Assembly (NCBI GenBank): GCA_037013685.1
Contig: CM072898.1
Location: 62,001-126,000 of the forward strand
Length of the DNA: 64,000 nt
Reading direction: 5' to 3'
From: Acridotheres tristis
Taxonomy: Eukaryota; Chordata; Aves; Passeriformes; Sturnidae
In this document: one piece after another, positions 11,531 to 24,230 of the stretch
Layout: each line of letters starts with the position of its first letter
Position numbering within the stretch: position 1 is the stretch's first letter
Notes under the pieces: generated by a model
Database searches by the model: none
Told to the model about the DNA's origin: nothing
What the model saw: the letters and a program-made list of their open reading frames with translations, nothing else
Program-made: the position numbers and the translations under genes

Positions 11531-12729
11531 AAATTCTATTAATATAACAATTGTCGCAATTGTTAATGTATTTTTTACTTTATGCTCAAGGCATGAACAA
11601 AAATAGCTGTGGGAAATAAGTCCAGCTAGAAGTGTCTCATCTGTACCAGCACTCAGAATTCCTTTCTTCCATTCTGATCTGCAGCTGCAGGAAAGGGGTG
11701 AACTGAGGGTCTTTTCCACACAGATGTAGCAAGGAACAAGGAGATGTATCTCCATTAACAGGTGTTCTTGCTAATCTTTCCTGTACTTGTTACTGTGGAA
11801 AAGCCAAGTTTGTGAATATTGCTATCACCTAAATATTGGTTAAAAAGAAAGAAAGAAAGAAAGAAAAAACCAAATAAGCCCAACAGAAAATCCACAAACT
11901 AAGAGGGGCAGGTTTGAACATCTGGGTGATCCACCTTTCCCTTTGATCTTCTCCCCGCTGGCCCCAGCTCTGTGTCAAAGCAAACCCATCTGTTTGCAGA
12001 CACCTGGTAACCATTCCAGTGCCTGTGACGGAGGAGATCACTGGTGGGGAGGAAAGTGCACCTGCACACACCACAGACGCACTGGAATCTGGACAGGTTT
12101 TTCCCTCTAGGTGAGGGGAGCACAACTCATCTTTCCCCAAAACATTTAAATGAGCATGGAAGTGCAAACTTTCTTCAAGCTGGGTAAAGGAAATGCAATC
12201 TGCAGCATTTAGCAGAAATCTCATTAAAGAGAATTCAATACAAGATTAACTAATAAAATAATTTCAGCTCAAGAATGACAATGAGGAGCTTTTTCTGGTA
12301 ATCCCCTTACTGCAGCATAGAGGCTTGCTGATAACTGGAGGAATTTTTTGTCCAGATGTTGCACAATATCCTGAAGTAAAGTGAGCTTTGGAACATTTTC
12401 TCTTTGCAGGTTTGTTTTAGGAACAATTCAAATATGTTTTATAAAAGTGCAAGAGGACCTGAAAATTTGCAGCATCATGCTTTAGAGGCTTTAAAAATAT
12501 CCCTGATATTTTATTATGAAATTAAAATACGAAGACCTATTAAACATGAAAAGGTGTTTGAATGTCAGTTGGGCCATATCTTCTAATAGAGCAAATTTTG
12601 CCTTGCTGAAGCTTAAAACTCAGCAAAATAATATGCTGAGACTTTCAGATAAAACATTCTCTGCTTAGAGACTTCAGTCTTGTTGATGCTGATCACCTTT
12701 TAGAGGTGCTGAACTTCGCTTAGCAAGTT
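11531..12729. other. Unannotated stretch with a GAAA microsatellite
   Basis: Holds a short (GAAA) run at about 11846-11866. The reverse-strand open segment at 11829-12224 has no recognisable domain. Otherwise unremarkable. Confidence 0.55.
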
Positions 12730-12870
12730 CCAAGGCTGCCAGAGCTCCAGGAGCATTTGGACAATGCTCTCAGGCACAGGTTAGGATTGTTGGCGTGTCT
12801 GTGCAGGAACAGGAGTTGGACTGGGTGATTCTTGTGGGTCCCTTCTATAATTCCATGATTCTATGACTCT
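12730..12870 (+). mobile_element. CR1 LINE 3' end (different subfamily)
   Basis: AGCTCCAGGAGCATTTGGACAATGCTCTCAGGCACAGG...GTTGGACTGGGTGATTCTTGTGGGTCCCTTC, ending AATTCCATGATTCTATGACTCT. This is the 3' UTR of a CR1 subfamily distinct from the 8.3 kb one and related to the fragment at 50369-50487. It ends in the 8-bp-type tail typical of CR1 and is followed at once by (TTTG)n. Confidence 0.85.
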
Positions 12871-12896
12871 TTTGTTTGTTTGTTTGTTTGTTTGTT
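12871..12896. repeat. (TTTG)n microsatellite
   Basis: Six perfect TTTG units directly after a CR1 3' end. Confidence 0.95.
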
Positions 12897-14295
12897 TTCA
12901 TGGCTGCCAGATCAAGCATTTGGACATCCTTATAATCCTTCTGCTAAAGAAGCTGAGGAGAAGCTGAGGGAACAGCCCAGAAGGGCTTATTGAAATCTTA
13001 CTTTTAAATTTATTTTTGGTGCACTAACGCCCAAAAGTTCCTTTCAAGTTCCCATCTCCCACTGTAATAAGAGATACATCTCATACAATAAGAAAAGATC
13101 ATAAATTGCCTCTCCAGCTTCCTTTTAGCCCACTCTGTGCCCTGCAAGCTTCTAATCTTCCCTTGAGAAAAACACAGCAAAAAGCACGGACATTTTGCAA
13201 AAAATAGTCAGTAAGAAATTTTTCTGGTTAGGTCTATTCCCACTCTCCAAGAGATGCTAAATACTCCATTTATAGTTTCTCATTCCATAGCCCTTGTACA
13301 TCACAGACATGTTGATATTTGTTGTCCTATACACCAGTGTAAATGAAGAATTCTGCTTATATAATTGCAGTTCTGATTTTCCTGTTCTGCGAAAGCACCA
13401 TGGGCAAAGTAGCATTCTGTAGCTGTTTCCTTTAGTTAAATAAAGATGAATTCATGGTGCCTGGAAATCTAGAAATCTAGAATTTGCTGTGGCATCTTCT
13501 GCTCTTGTTGTCTAAGTTAACTTTAGCTGCTCTTCATTGAAAATGGAAATACTTGTGGTAGAATTGTAATTAATTAGTTGCAAAAGTTATGAAATTTTGT
13601 TTTAACTTTCTATTTCCTGAACAAATGCAAAGAGAAAGAACCATTTTGCCTGGAGTGATCATTCATGCATGACTTCAGTAGATTTTGGAAACTTTCAGAA
13701 TGGAGGAAGTTGAAATTTTTGCAAGGGCTTGTATTTCAATCTTTAAAAAATTACATTCCCATAAGGGAGGCATCTGCTCAACTGCATCATTTCCAGAATG
13801 CAGAATGCTCAGAGTTATTATGTTGATAATATGTGGTAAATGTGCCCATGTATAATATATGAATCAGGATATGATCCTGAATTTTGTGGCAGGCTTCCTA
13901 AAGTTGAAGGTTAATGCAAAGTGGGAACAAACTGCTAAATGTGCTTCTGAGCTTTTTTAATTGTTAAGGCTTTGAATAAAACATAACATAGAGACCCAAA
14001 CCACACAGTTGAGAAATCCTTTCAGTTCTGTTGGGGCAAAGAGGTGATATCACTAAAAGTTAAAGATGAATACATACAGCATATGAGAAGTTGTTATGTT
14101 TAAGTATCTTGTGTAAGAGCTCTTCAGTTCAGTGAAGAATTAAACAAGAGCTTCCTTTTAAAAAGCTTAATATATCACCCCCAAATCCTGTAGCATTAGA
14201 GGAAATGCTGGGGAAAAACCTGTGAATATAGAGTTCAGATGACAGTTCAGGGGCTCAGCTGAGTGCTGGAATGCAACATCTTCGGAATATTGGTT
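12897..14295. other. Unannotated stretch
   Basis: AT-rich; no gene or repeat recognised. Confidence 0.55.
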
Positions 14296-14700
14296 GAATC
14301 CCAGAGTGTTTTGGGCTGGAAGGGACTTTAAATCCCATCTCATCCCACCCCTACCCTGTGCAGGGACACCTCCCACTGTCCCAGGCTGCTCCAGCCCCAA
14401 TGTCCACCCTGGCCTTGGCACTGCCAGGGATCCAGGGGCAGCCACAGCTGCTCTGGGCACCCTGTGCCAGGGCCTGCCCACCCTGCCAGGGAACAATTCC
14501 TGCCCAAGATCCCATCCAGCCCTGCCCTCTGGCACTGGCAGCCATTCCCTGTGTGCTGTCCCTCCAGCCCTTGCCAATTGTCTCTCTCCATCTTTCCTGC
14601 AGCTCCTTCAGGCCCTGCAAGGCCACCCTGAGCTCAGCCCAAAGCTTCTCCTCTGCAGGTGAACAATGCCAGCTGTGTCAGCCTTTCCTTCCAGCAGAGA
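14296..14700 (-). mobile_element. CR1 LINE 3' fragment, reverse orientation
   Basis: Reverse complement of the CR1 3' region: TTTTGGGCTGGAAGGGACTTTAAATCCC, GGGACACCTCCCACTGTCCCAGGCTGCTCCAGCCCC, CAGGGATCCAGGGGCAGCC, ACCCTGCCAGGGAACAATTCCTGCCCA, then TTGCCAATTGTCTCTCTCCATCTTTCCTGCAGCTCC. It is nearly identical over some 350 bp to the copy at 32036-32697. Extends less far 5' than that copy. Overlapping open frames on both strands are artefacts. Confidence 0.92.
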
Positions 14701-17700
14701 TAGTCTGGAATATGGAACATCATTGTCAGTGCAGTGATAACTCTAATCAACCTACCAAACTACTACAACAGAAATGCATTATTAATGAACATGAAACTCC
14801 CAGTTACAAAGTCAGGAATGGCAGCTTTGGTATAAGGAGCTGAGATAATGTACAACCTGACTGCTAAAAAAATAAATATAACTTCAAGTCATGGTGCCCC
14901 TGTCTTCATTTCTCAGCACTTTCATCCTTTCCAGGAAGAGAGTGTAGTATGCAAGAGGTGAGAAACAGGATTATATTCCACTTCTGAGAAGAAAATGCAG
15001 AAACTCTGCTGGCTTTTGCTGAGATCTCATAAAATACCAATGTCTTAATGAATTCATCTTAATATCAAGAAATCAAAACGATAAAAACATATACCTTATG
15101 CCTCAAATTTGAACCTACTTTATTAATAATAATATTCTCAATTTTAGCCCATAACCCAAATACTCTGTGTTGTTTGTTCATGAACATTGAACCTAAATAA
15201 ATTAAGGAACATAGAAAAATTTAAGAAACTATTTATACTATAGCAAAAGAGAATTTAAAAATCTTGAATACGGATATCAGGAAACCAGCTTGATGGCAGG
15301 TATAGTGCTGTACTCTATCAGTGAACTGTAGACCAAACTCTAATTCTCTAGACTAACCTACTAACTCTAGGCTATTCTATGTATTAAGCCTGTTCCAAGA
15401 AAAGTTATAATAATCTACTTCAAGTTTTATCATTCTGACCACAATTTACTCCTGTTTAAATTTGCAGACTGCTTGCATGAAAATGAAACTCAAAGCAAAT
15501 TCATGTAAATATATATATGTGTGCTAAGTGTAGTTTAATTTTTCATTTAATTTTTGTATGTATTGAGACCAGATAACCTTCATTAAGACTACCTGAGATA
15601 GATGAATAAGGAAAAAACTACATTTATTCATATTGTGTATGAGGAATGTTGTAGAAAGGTTCAGGGTCTGTGACATCCTTGTCCTGCCAGGATGGAGATT
15701 CCTTGTCTTCTCTGGGAAACCTCTTCCTGTGTTCAGAAAGAACCATTCTCTCTATTCATGCTCTGCCTTTAGATTTTGTTTTCATTTTAATCCAGATATT
15801 GTTGTGTTTAGAGCTTTGATGTCATGGTTACAGCTGCTTGCTGGCTTCCATGTTGATATTTCTCTGAGATTATTCAGTATAATTGTGGTAGTGTCAATTA
15901 GTCAGTGGTATTATCCTGTTTGAACACAGAGCACTTACAGAGCATAAAAATAAGTTAGCATTTCACAACACTTCTGAGGTGACCAGGATATTAATAATTT
16001 GAAATGCTCATGTAGTTTGCTTTAATTTTTTAGTATAAAGTAAATAAGTTTTAAATAATTTTTTAAAAAATCAAACGTAGTTGGTATACAATTAATAAAG
16101 CTAGTATTTAAGGACTTTATTCTGAAGTAAGATAACAAAATTTTTATATTCTAATGTATACTGATGTATGTTTAGGGGCAAAAATTGATGGCTTACATGG
16201 AACAACACAAAAAATTAGATTGAAGTTATTTTTCTTCCAAAAGTACCTCCAACAGCTGCTGGATAGTTTTCAGGCTGAAATTTTTGAATAGGAATGAAGA
16301 AAAGTGCCAAAGACTGAGGAAAACCCTGGACAAAATATCACCAGAAGGAATTCCAGTAGGATGAGAGAACAGTCAGGGAACTGGGCATGCAGCTGAGATA
16401 ATCGTTCTAGATCATATTCTAGATCATAATTTCTCTATTTTTATTTTATTGTTTAGGAATTTAGGATTGTGTGGTCATTCAGTCTTTCAGTCCTTTTCTC
16501 TTAACCAATGACAAAGGAATCTTTGGGCCAAGTTAAAGTACCTTAAAAATCCATGCAGATTTTGAGCTTCCTTTAATGAAAATCTGATATGGATAAAAGG
16601 AAACTGGGATCATCTAACCAAAATATTATAAACTGATCCTTGTATAATGATTATTCCTACTAAGGAAGTTTAAAAAATAAAGAAAAATATAAAAATAGAA
16701 AGAAAATTAAATGCAAAGAAGCTGTTGAATTACTGTCATTTTTGCAACGACTCCTCTTGACCATTGGACAGTGTACTCTGCATAAAAATTCAGCCTCTCA
16801 GAAATCACTGATTTGAAGACTACTATTATTAGCAGTTAAATAATTTTTTCCTTTTAAAAACATGCTCTTAAAATTTGCAAAATTGTCACAAAGTCATGTG
16901 ATTTGTATTTTTTTTAAGATTTTTTTGGTGAAGGAACACTGAAATAATTTCTCTGAAAGACATACACACTTTCAATTTGATCTACCAACAGCTACAGTAA
17001 CGAACTTAAAAGCAGTGTGGGCACTTCTTTTTTTGGTAAAAACTGTTGATAATGATAAATACATATTTATATAAATTCCTATTTCTTTAAATAAGTAAAT
17101 AAATAAAATGTTAAGCTTTGTAGTGGAGAAGGTTCAGCATGTTTAGACAGGGTTAGATGAACAGTCAGAAGGAAATATCTCTAGCGTATTTCTGAAAATA
17201 GGAATTTGTTTTTTAAATTTTTTCCTTTTCATTCTTTCTCATTAACATTTTAGTGGAGTTTTCTTATGTTATAGTCCTTTGGCTGCATCCCCGAACTCAG
17301 CTTTGAGGTCTTTGCTCTGTGGTTTATTCTGCTGCTTCTTCAGATTAAAAGATATTATTCAGTGTGATTAAAAAAAATAAAAATAGTAGGAATGCCACCA
17401 TTCAAATTGTATTTTCATGATCATGAGGGCATAGAAGGGTGTTAAACTATAACATCATATTCAAATTCTGTCTAATTTTGATATGTTGATATGACTATGT
17501 GACTATGTTTGTACTTCTATTCATTATGATGGAAGAAATCAATGTGTTTTTCCATGAAAGTGTCAAAAACTAGAGAAGGAAACACAGGAGATGGAGCAAA
17601 GGAAAACCTAATAGCTTAACTAAAACAAACCAATTAACCTCCTGGATATACAGAAATTACTTATTAGCAGTTGCTCAAATTGATCCTCTAAAAATAACTC

Positions 17701-18977
17701 CTCTGAGAAGAAACTGATAACAAGAAATACTTGAGATTTTTTTTCTTTTATTTAATTTTTTTAGACTCACCTTAGAAGTGATACCATGTGAATTGCTTTG
17801 AGTTTTAAATAATCAACAGATGGTTGACTAATGCCCTGAAAGAGGAAAATGCTCAGAGGAATTTGGGGTGCAGTGGCTTTGGCTAGAAAAGGTTTTCATG
17901 TCATTTTAAACAAATCCTTCAGTATTCTCACCAGTTTCCTGAACTAGGATGATTTTACCCCCTAATGCATTTACTCGTTTGAATACTGTTGTTAGTACGA
18001 AGTGAAAAAATAATATTCGGTCTCCACAAATATTATAGTATTTCAGCAGCTGTTTTTATCCTAAATTTTAACAAATGCCATAGTTAAGATATTGTTATGA
18101 GTGAAAATAGTTGAATGTCGTTTGAGAGATTTCAGGTTTGTTGAAGCAATAAATCAAATTCATAAAAATAAACTTTGCTGTCTGGTATTATTGTAGTGTT
18201 GATTAATGTGTGCCTTTGCTCTTTTCACTTTTTTAATTATGAAAATGTCACTCTTTGTGAAAGAATGAAGGGTGGCTTCAGGTTTGGGGACACCTGACAT
18301 GACCCTCCTTTGACAAAAGGCAGACTTGTGAGCAGCCAAGATGATTTCAGTGTTTCAGATCAGCATTTCCTGGCTTCTTCAGCACCTGACCTCTGTGACA
18401 TGCCTGGGAATGCTCGAGTAGCCATATGGTGTGATTTTATATAATCAGCTCAGAGCAGGTTGGCGCAATGTCCAGCTGTTTAATTTATGATATTTGAATA
18501 ATTTAGAAGAAACTCCAAGCAGTTCTAGAGTTGCAGGTGCTTTGATCAGCAGTGCCTTAGAAGTTGAGCCTTTTTCAGTGGAAAATTGTCAAAACTCAAT
18601 TCTTGTACCACGGAAGTTGTGGTCAAGAGTTTCTGTCTGAGTGGTTCATCATGTCAACAATTCCTCTCTGATTTATAATGGCATTTTTAAACAGCCTGTG
18701 ATAAATGTGATTCGTGCTAATTAAATTGTAACTATATTAGCAAAATTATATTTAGATCAATAGAAGACCATTGTTACCGAGTGAAAGGGGGGGGAGATGG
18801 GTGAGACAGGACAAAAGACATCTTCCACATGTTGGGAGTTGAAGAAGAAGGTTGGAAGAAAGTCAAATAAGAATAGTAGAAGGACGTAGGTCTGATAAGC
18901 AGCATCTAGGAATAGAGCTTCAACCTTGAAATGGGCAAAAATGGAATGATTCCAAGCATGGGACTTAATTAGAGTCA
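14701..18977. other. Unannotated AT-rich stretch
   Basis: Four kilobases with no recognised gene or transposon. Notable small items: a tandem 12-mer TTCTAGATCATA (16405-16428) and a G9 run near 18786-18794. The 18200-18500 part is less AT-rich and reads like non-repetitive sequence. Confidence 0.55.
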
Positions 18978-19508
18978 TGTTATGGAAAACATCTGCTCAG
19001 TCACAGTGCGCCTGCACTACCTGCGGGTCACACCTTGGTCACTGATGAAGATGATGAGCCTTCACCGGAAATAAGACCCTCAAAAGGATGAGAGACCCCC
19101 TAACTCATTAGTAGAGCATGCACCGTGCAGTATAGTTACGTAGATTTTAGGAATAGAAACTAGGAGGAGCTTTCCAGAAACTTCTGTAGCCTACAGTATA
19201 TAAGTGGGATTGTTAGCCCGAATGCTTTGGTACGAGAGGAAGGGCAGGCCCCTCCCCGTACCCCGGTCGGTTTTGCTTATGCTTTATACGAACCTCAATT
19301 ATACTAAAACACTTACTCTCAAATTTTATCCATCCCAAATTATACAACTGTAATACTTTACTTGGATTGTATTCAGTTTCAATAATTTTTGTAATCATCT
19401 TTAATACTTTTGATTGTATTCATTTATAATTGTTACTATTAAAAATTTGTTGTTACTTTTAATCTTTGTTGTTTGTTTAATTGGAAAAATAGAAAACCAT
19501 TCATAACA
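18978..19508 (+). mobile_element. Probable LTR of an endogenous retrovirus
   Basis: The unit from TGTTATGGAAAACATC to CCATTCATAACA starts TG and ends CA. Inside are a clear TATATAAG box (near 19197), a GC-rich patch resembling an R/U5 start (19235-19270, AGGGCAGGCCCCTCCCC), and an AT-rich end with ATTAAA near 19439. This order (U3, TATA, R, U5) argues for an LTR on the forward strand. I found no convincing target duplication, so ends are tentative; a purine tract GAAAGGGGGGGGGAGATGG about 190 bp upstream might be a polypurine tract and would move the 5' edge. No retroviral genes seen. Confidence 0.6.
19194..19202 (+). promoter_or_regulatory. TATA box of the 19 kb LTR
   Basis: ATATAAG within CAGTATATAAGTGGGA, the only strong TATA element in this LTR. 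Upstream sequence resembles a U3 region. Confidence 0.5.
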
Positions 19509-19787
19509 AGCCTTCTTCAAGGTATGATTAGGTCTAATGAGCTGCTATTGATCAGGGCTGACATTTACTCAGAGCTGTGTATTCACAGTTCCAATACTCT
19601 GTAAACATAAATAACAGTGTTTATGATTGTGCAGCCAAATCTTTAAAGACACTTGAGGAAACAGCCACTCTAAAGAGACATTAGCTGGTTAGTAGATAAG
19701 ATGAGATGCTGCTGAGGAGGAATTCCAAAATTCTACAATTCAAATAAAAATTGAAACTCATTGATATAGATACTGCTGTTAAGATTC
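19509..19787. other. Unannotated stretch
   Basis: Nothing recognised. Confidence 0.5.
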
Positions 19788-19850
19788 ATACAATCATAGG
19801 ATATCCTGGGTTGCGAGGGACTCACTAGGATCACTGAAGTCCTGCATGGA
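19788..19850 (-). mobile_element. Short CR1 3'-end fragment, reverse orientation
   Basis: ACAATCATAGGATATCCTGGGTTGCGAGGGACTCACTAGGATCACTGAAGTCCTGCA resembles the reverse complement of a CR1 3' terminus of the 'GGGTCC...TTGTGGATC' subfamily. Only about 60 bp remain. Confidence 0.7.
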
Positions 19851-22800
19851 GTAGTACATGTCCTAAACCTACTGAGATAAAGGAACAATTTTCAAAAACA
19901 CAGAGCAGAATTTGTCCATCTGGAGTCACTGCTTCCTTTAGTGCTGGGGCTTTCTGTTTAGATTCTTCTTTTATCTCTTGGTTTTTGTTACATGAATTGA
20001 TGACTGTTCTTGGACCCAAAATTATGTTGTAGTTATAGTTCTTTCAGTGTAATTTGATACCACCTTTAGTTATTTGGATTGCCAGGTTTTTGCTTTGGCT
20101 GTGAGCTTGCCAGATTTCCCTGGGCAGCACTATGAGCTTGCTGTGAGTTTGCAGCCATTCCCTCCTGCACGAAGTCAGGCCACTCCTCATTCCCATGACT
20201 AAAGCCAGAAATATTTGTGCCCTTTCCTTATTTTCTGGGAATCTTGTGAATTGTCTGTACCCTGACTTTTCCTTTTTCTCCCCTCTATGAATTTGATAGA
20301 GTTCTTTCTGGTAGATCTGAATAATCTGAATAATCAATACTGCTTCTGTTCCCATCTTTGCTGTGCTTACTCTACTGGTGCTCCTGAAAATGAGGCTAAA
20401 CCAGCACCAGAATGGCTTTTCCTAAATGTCAAACTGGCAATATTTGCTGTAGTGTAGCTTTGAAAGGATCAAAGGATTTTTGGCACTTAGGCTTCATTCT
20501 GACATAGGTAACTTCATTTATTTAAAAATCTCGGCTTGCCTCGTCAAGGATTTGTTTTGGGGCTCGTAGATCTCTCAAGTTTTGTCACAGACTTTGGTTA
20601 GGGGTTAGTCCTTTTAAGACTGTCCAGTGTCCAAGAGATGAACTCAGTGATTATATTTTGTTGTAAATGATTCTCTACTTTTTTAGATCAGGACTGCAAA
20701 CACACGGTGCATGTGTTTCTGCCACTTGGGGGTTTATAATTTGGATTTGTAATTCTTCCACTCTGCCTCAAGTTTACTGAGCAATAAGGATTTAGTATCT
20801 ACTTTGTCAGTGACAAGGAACTATTTTGACAATATTATCTTTCTTTCCCTGGTATTTACCCCTCAGTGCAGTATGCTAGTCAAACTTTTCAGCTGTTCAG
20901 TGTGCTACACCTTAAAATGAGGTAGTGTTCTTTTTGTAATTCCTTTCTTGTGCTCGGTTGTGGTTTAGTTTCTTTGGCAGTATTTTGTTGTTTAGTGTGG
21001 CTCAGCTCGATCCAGCACCATGGAATCAAGGGTTTGCACTTTCCCTAATGGCATCATGTTATGTGGAGTTTCATGGTTCTTCCATAGCAAAGAAAAGCTT
21101 TTTGGTTTTGTTTTTTTTTTTAATTTTTCTACAGAATATCCACATCTAACTGAAATATGTGGTTCTCATTCCCAAGTTATGCAAAGTCCAGTAAATACAC
21201 CTGTGTTTTATTTTATTTGCAATTCCTTGATGAGTTTTGTTCTGAAAGAAGTGAGCTGTACAAGCTGCATCCATTTTCCTCTTTCAAGTACTCCATGCAG
21301 AAGGGCAGAAGAAAATGAAATGCCTATTGGGGAGTGGGGAATGTGCAGAATTACTGGAACCATTTTAATCCTAATTGCTTCCTAGCAAGACTGGTACATC
21401 TATAATGATGCATCTCACACAACTGGATACAACAACAATAAAACAAGTAATTCCACTCATATAAGCCTGGCAGCAGTTTTGAGGTCATTTTCTGCAAGTT
21501 GATCAATAAGAAGTTCACATCTTATAATCCACATTGAATTTATTCCTGTAGTACATCTTAACTTCTAGAGGAGCAGTGGTTAATTGCTAATCCATATTCA
21601 TTGAAGAGAACAAATGTGGACAGCAAGGGTAGATATCCATGCACCATCACATCAAACGTGGAACTTCTGAGCTCAGTTTTCCACCCAGATCTCTGATGTT
21701 TGTGTAACTTCTGTGCCCACAACTTCACAAGGTCTTTGGAGATTATCAAGGAATTTCCCCATCTGCAGCTGGTGCTTTTGTTGACAATGCCTGGTATTTG
21801 CATGGATGTTAATTAGATATTTCAAGCTGTATAAATCTTACGGAATGCAGTTTTGTTGATCACCAGAATGCGTTTGCATTTTATATGACTGATTGTACTT
21901 TGGTAATTATTCTTCAGAGCCCCCTTTCAAGTCTATATTTCTTTCATCTGCAATGTATTAAGCGTGCAGTGGGAGCTGCTGGGTTGTTCTTGGCAAAGCA
22001 GACATTTTATTTTAAGGTTCACCTTTGAGCACAGAGTGTTAAGTTTATCATTCAGGTTTTAGGGCTTAATCAAAAACCTGTTGAGGTTGACATGAAATAA
22101 AGAGTTCTGTCTTTGACTCAGCTTTGGATGATCCTGGTCTTGTCCGTTATGCATGCAGCTCTCAGATTGACCCCAGATGGGCAAGGTTTTATCAAGTACT
22201 TGCCAAGGAGTTTATGCATTTCAGCAAATTGATTATTTGCCATGCATAGGGATGCATGAATCGCTTTCTGAACTATTTTTTGTTCACTCTCACTGTTGCT
22301 TGATTTGTAACAGAACAGGAAAAATTTTCTTCTTGGAAATGATCAGAGCTTTTAATAGATGAGGAACAAGAAATCAATCACAGTAAGCCATAAGCAAATA
22401 ATGAATATCCTTGTAGAAATACTTCTCCTCTGAAGAAAGCATAGGTATTGATATGAAGGACTGCATTCTACAGAATTGATTTAGAAAATAAAATAGATTT
22501 ATGTGAATTTATGGAGAACTCCAATAGTGACTGTGTTTGTGATCCAGGTGTTATAAAATTCAACTCCCATTTTATCAGTACATCTTTCCATTAATAGAAA
22601 TGGAATTAAATGGAATTCTGTTCATGTAGTTAAACCCATTAAATACATGTAAAATTAATCCAATAGAATAAATTTACAATAAAATATGACATAAACTGGC
22701 ATTTATATTTAAAATATTCATCACTTGATTCCCAAAATCCTGGTGGAAAAAGAGACTTCTTATTTGGACAAAGAAATGAAGAAGAGTTTATTTGTTATGG

Positions 22801-23550
22801 ACAGATAAATAAGAAGTACAGATAAATAATAAATTAAATGGACTGTTTTGACTATGGGATTAGCAGAGGCTTTAAGGATGACATTTTTTAAAAATAAACA
22901 ATGCATTCTTCTCTGAGTTTAAAAGACCGAGTATTTTCCTTGGAAGTGTTTCTCAGATGTCCCTCTCCTGGTACTGCAAGTTTAGGAAAAAATTCTTTCT
23001 GTGACCAGAAAGTGTAAAATATCTTTAATGATCACAGTAGATTTGCATAAGTCTGATGAAGAATTAATATTCACCCCACCTATTATTCACCCCAATTGCC
23101 ATTGGACATGGCAATTTCTCAGCTTGAATTTAGAACCTGATTTTACTGTAGCATATTTCTAAAAATATACTGGCTCAATGCCTAATTCATGGTTTTGTTT
23201 CTGAGTCTCACTTGAGGGAGATATATAGCAAATCTGGAAACAAAAGTTAACCAGACTACACTTTACTTGGACTAATCTAAAAGGAAGTGTAACTGTATAA
23301 TTTTTCCTCCACACCTGTGAGGAAACACCTGAGTTGGGAAATGCCAACAGGAGGGATGGGAGCAAGGATCTCTGGGGGCAGGGTGCAAATGGCCAGGTTG
23401 TAGGGAAGGAGGTATCCCACAGAAGGCAATTCTCTATGAAAGGCGGAAAAAGATCTGGGAGAAGTAAGAGGAGGCCCACTGGCACACTGTGAGGAAGGGG
23501 TTAGAAGGAAATATTTAAAATATTGATTTGATATGTTGAACACCCAAATT
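19851..23550. other. Unannotated stretch
   Basis: No gene or transposon recognised over 3.7 kb. Open segments at 20044-20355, 21020-21385 and 23159-23485 show no known domain and are of a length expected by chance. Confidence 0.55.
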
Positions 23551-23796
23551 GGATAAGGGGAAATTTAGGTCAGATAGACAGGAATTGTTCCCTGGCAGGG
23601 TGGGCAGGCCCTGGCACAGGGTGCCCAGAGCAGCTGTGGCTGCCCTTGGATCCCTGGCAGTGCCCAAGGCCAGGTTGGACATTGGGGCTGGAGCAGCCTG
23701 GGACAGTGGGAGGTGTCCCTGCCATGGCAGATGATGGCATAAGATGGATTTTAAGTTCCGTTCCAACCCAAACCATGCTGTGATTCAGTGATTCTA
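23551..23796 (+). mobile_element. CR1 LINE 3' fragment
   Basis: GGATAAGGGGAAATTTAGGTCAGATAGACAGGAATTGTTCCCTGGCAGGG, then the usual CR1 3' UTR through TTTTAAGTTCCGTTCCAACCCAAACCATGCTGTGATTCAGTGATTCTA. Complete 3' end; strongly 5'-truncated. Confidence 0.9.
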
Positions 23797-24120
23797 ATAT
23801 AAGAATCCCTTAATTCCATAAGGATGGATTTGACAAATTGGAAGCTGAGTTTTCATTCCCTGCAGCTCTGAGCATTTTCTGAGTGCATGAGGAGCACAAA
23901 ATTTGTAACAAAAAGTTATTGTGTACTTTCATTTCAAATGCTGATTCTGAGTAAAATTTCCATGACTCACATGTGTTGCCTCTGAGTTTTGCCTTCTGAT
24001 CTTGAAACATTCTTCTATGCTTTCTCACACTCTCTTCTGATAAACAGAGGTTGTTTGCTTTCCTCTTTGGAGGAAGAGAAATTGACATAGTAACAAGCCA
24101 ATTGGAGTCAGAGATTCTTC
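23797..24120. other. Unannotated stretch, possibly upstream part of an LTR
   Basis: Nothing recognised directly; it lies 5' of the promoter-like cluster at 24129-24182 and could belong to the same element. Confidence 0.3.
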
Positions 24121-24128
24121 TAGTATTG

Positions 24129-24182
24129 TCCAATCCATGATCACTGTTAAATGTCTATAAATAGACACTTCACATAAATAAA
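24129..24182 (+). promoter_or_regulatory. CCAAT-TATA-AATAAA cluster, possible LTR core
   Basis: CCAAT (near 24130), TATAAATAG (24156-24164) and AATAAA (24177-24182) follow in order, then CTCTCTTTTCCTGTTCATC and GTGTGAGGTGCGTGCTTGCCC. Such a close promoter/poly(A) arrangement is typical of compact retroviral LTRs and unusual by chance. No TG/CA boundaries or target duplication could be fixed, so the element is not delimited. Confidence 0.4.
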
Positions 24183-24230
24183 GCTCTCTTTTCCTGTTCA
24201 TCTAACCTGGTGTGAGGTGCGTGCTTGCCC

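Noticed and set aside
10912..11547. Open frames of 211 (forward) and 190 (reverse) codons
   Set aside because: Both overlap the GC-rich reverse CR1 with a minisatellite; simultaneous opening on both strands indicates composition, and the translations are repetitive.
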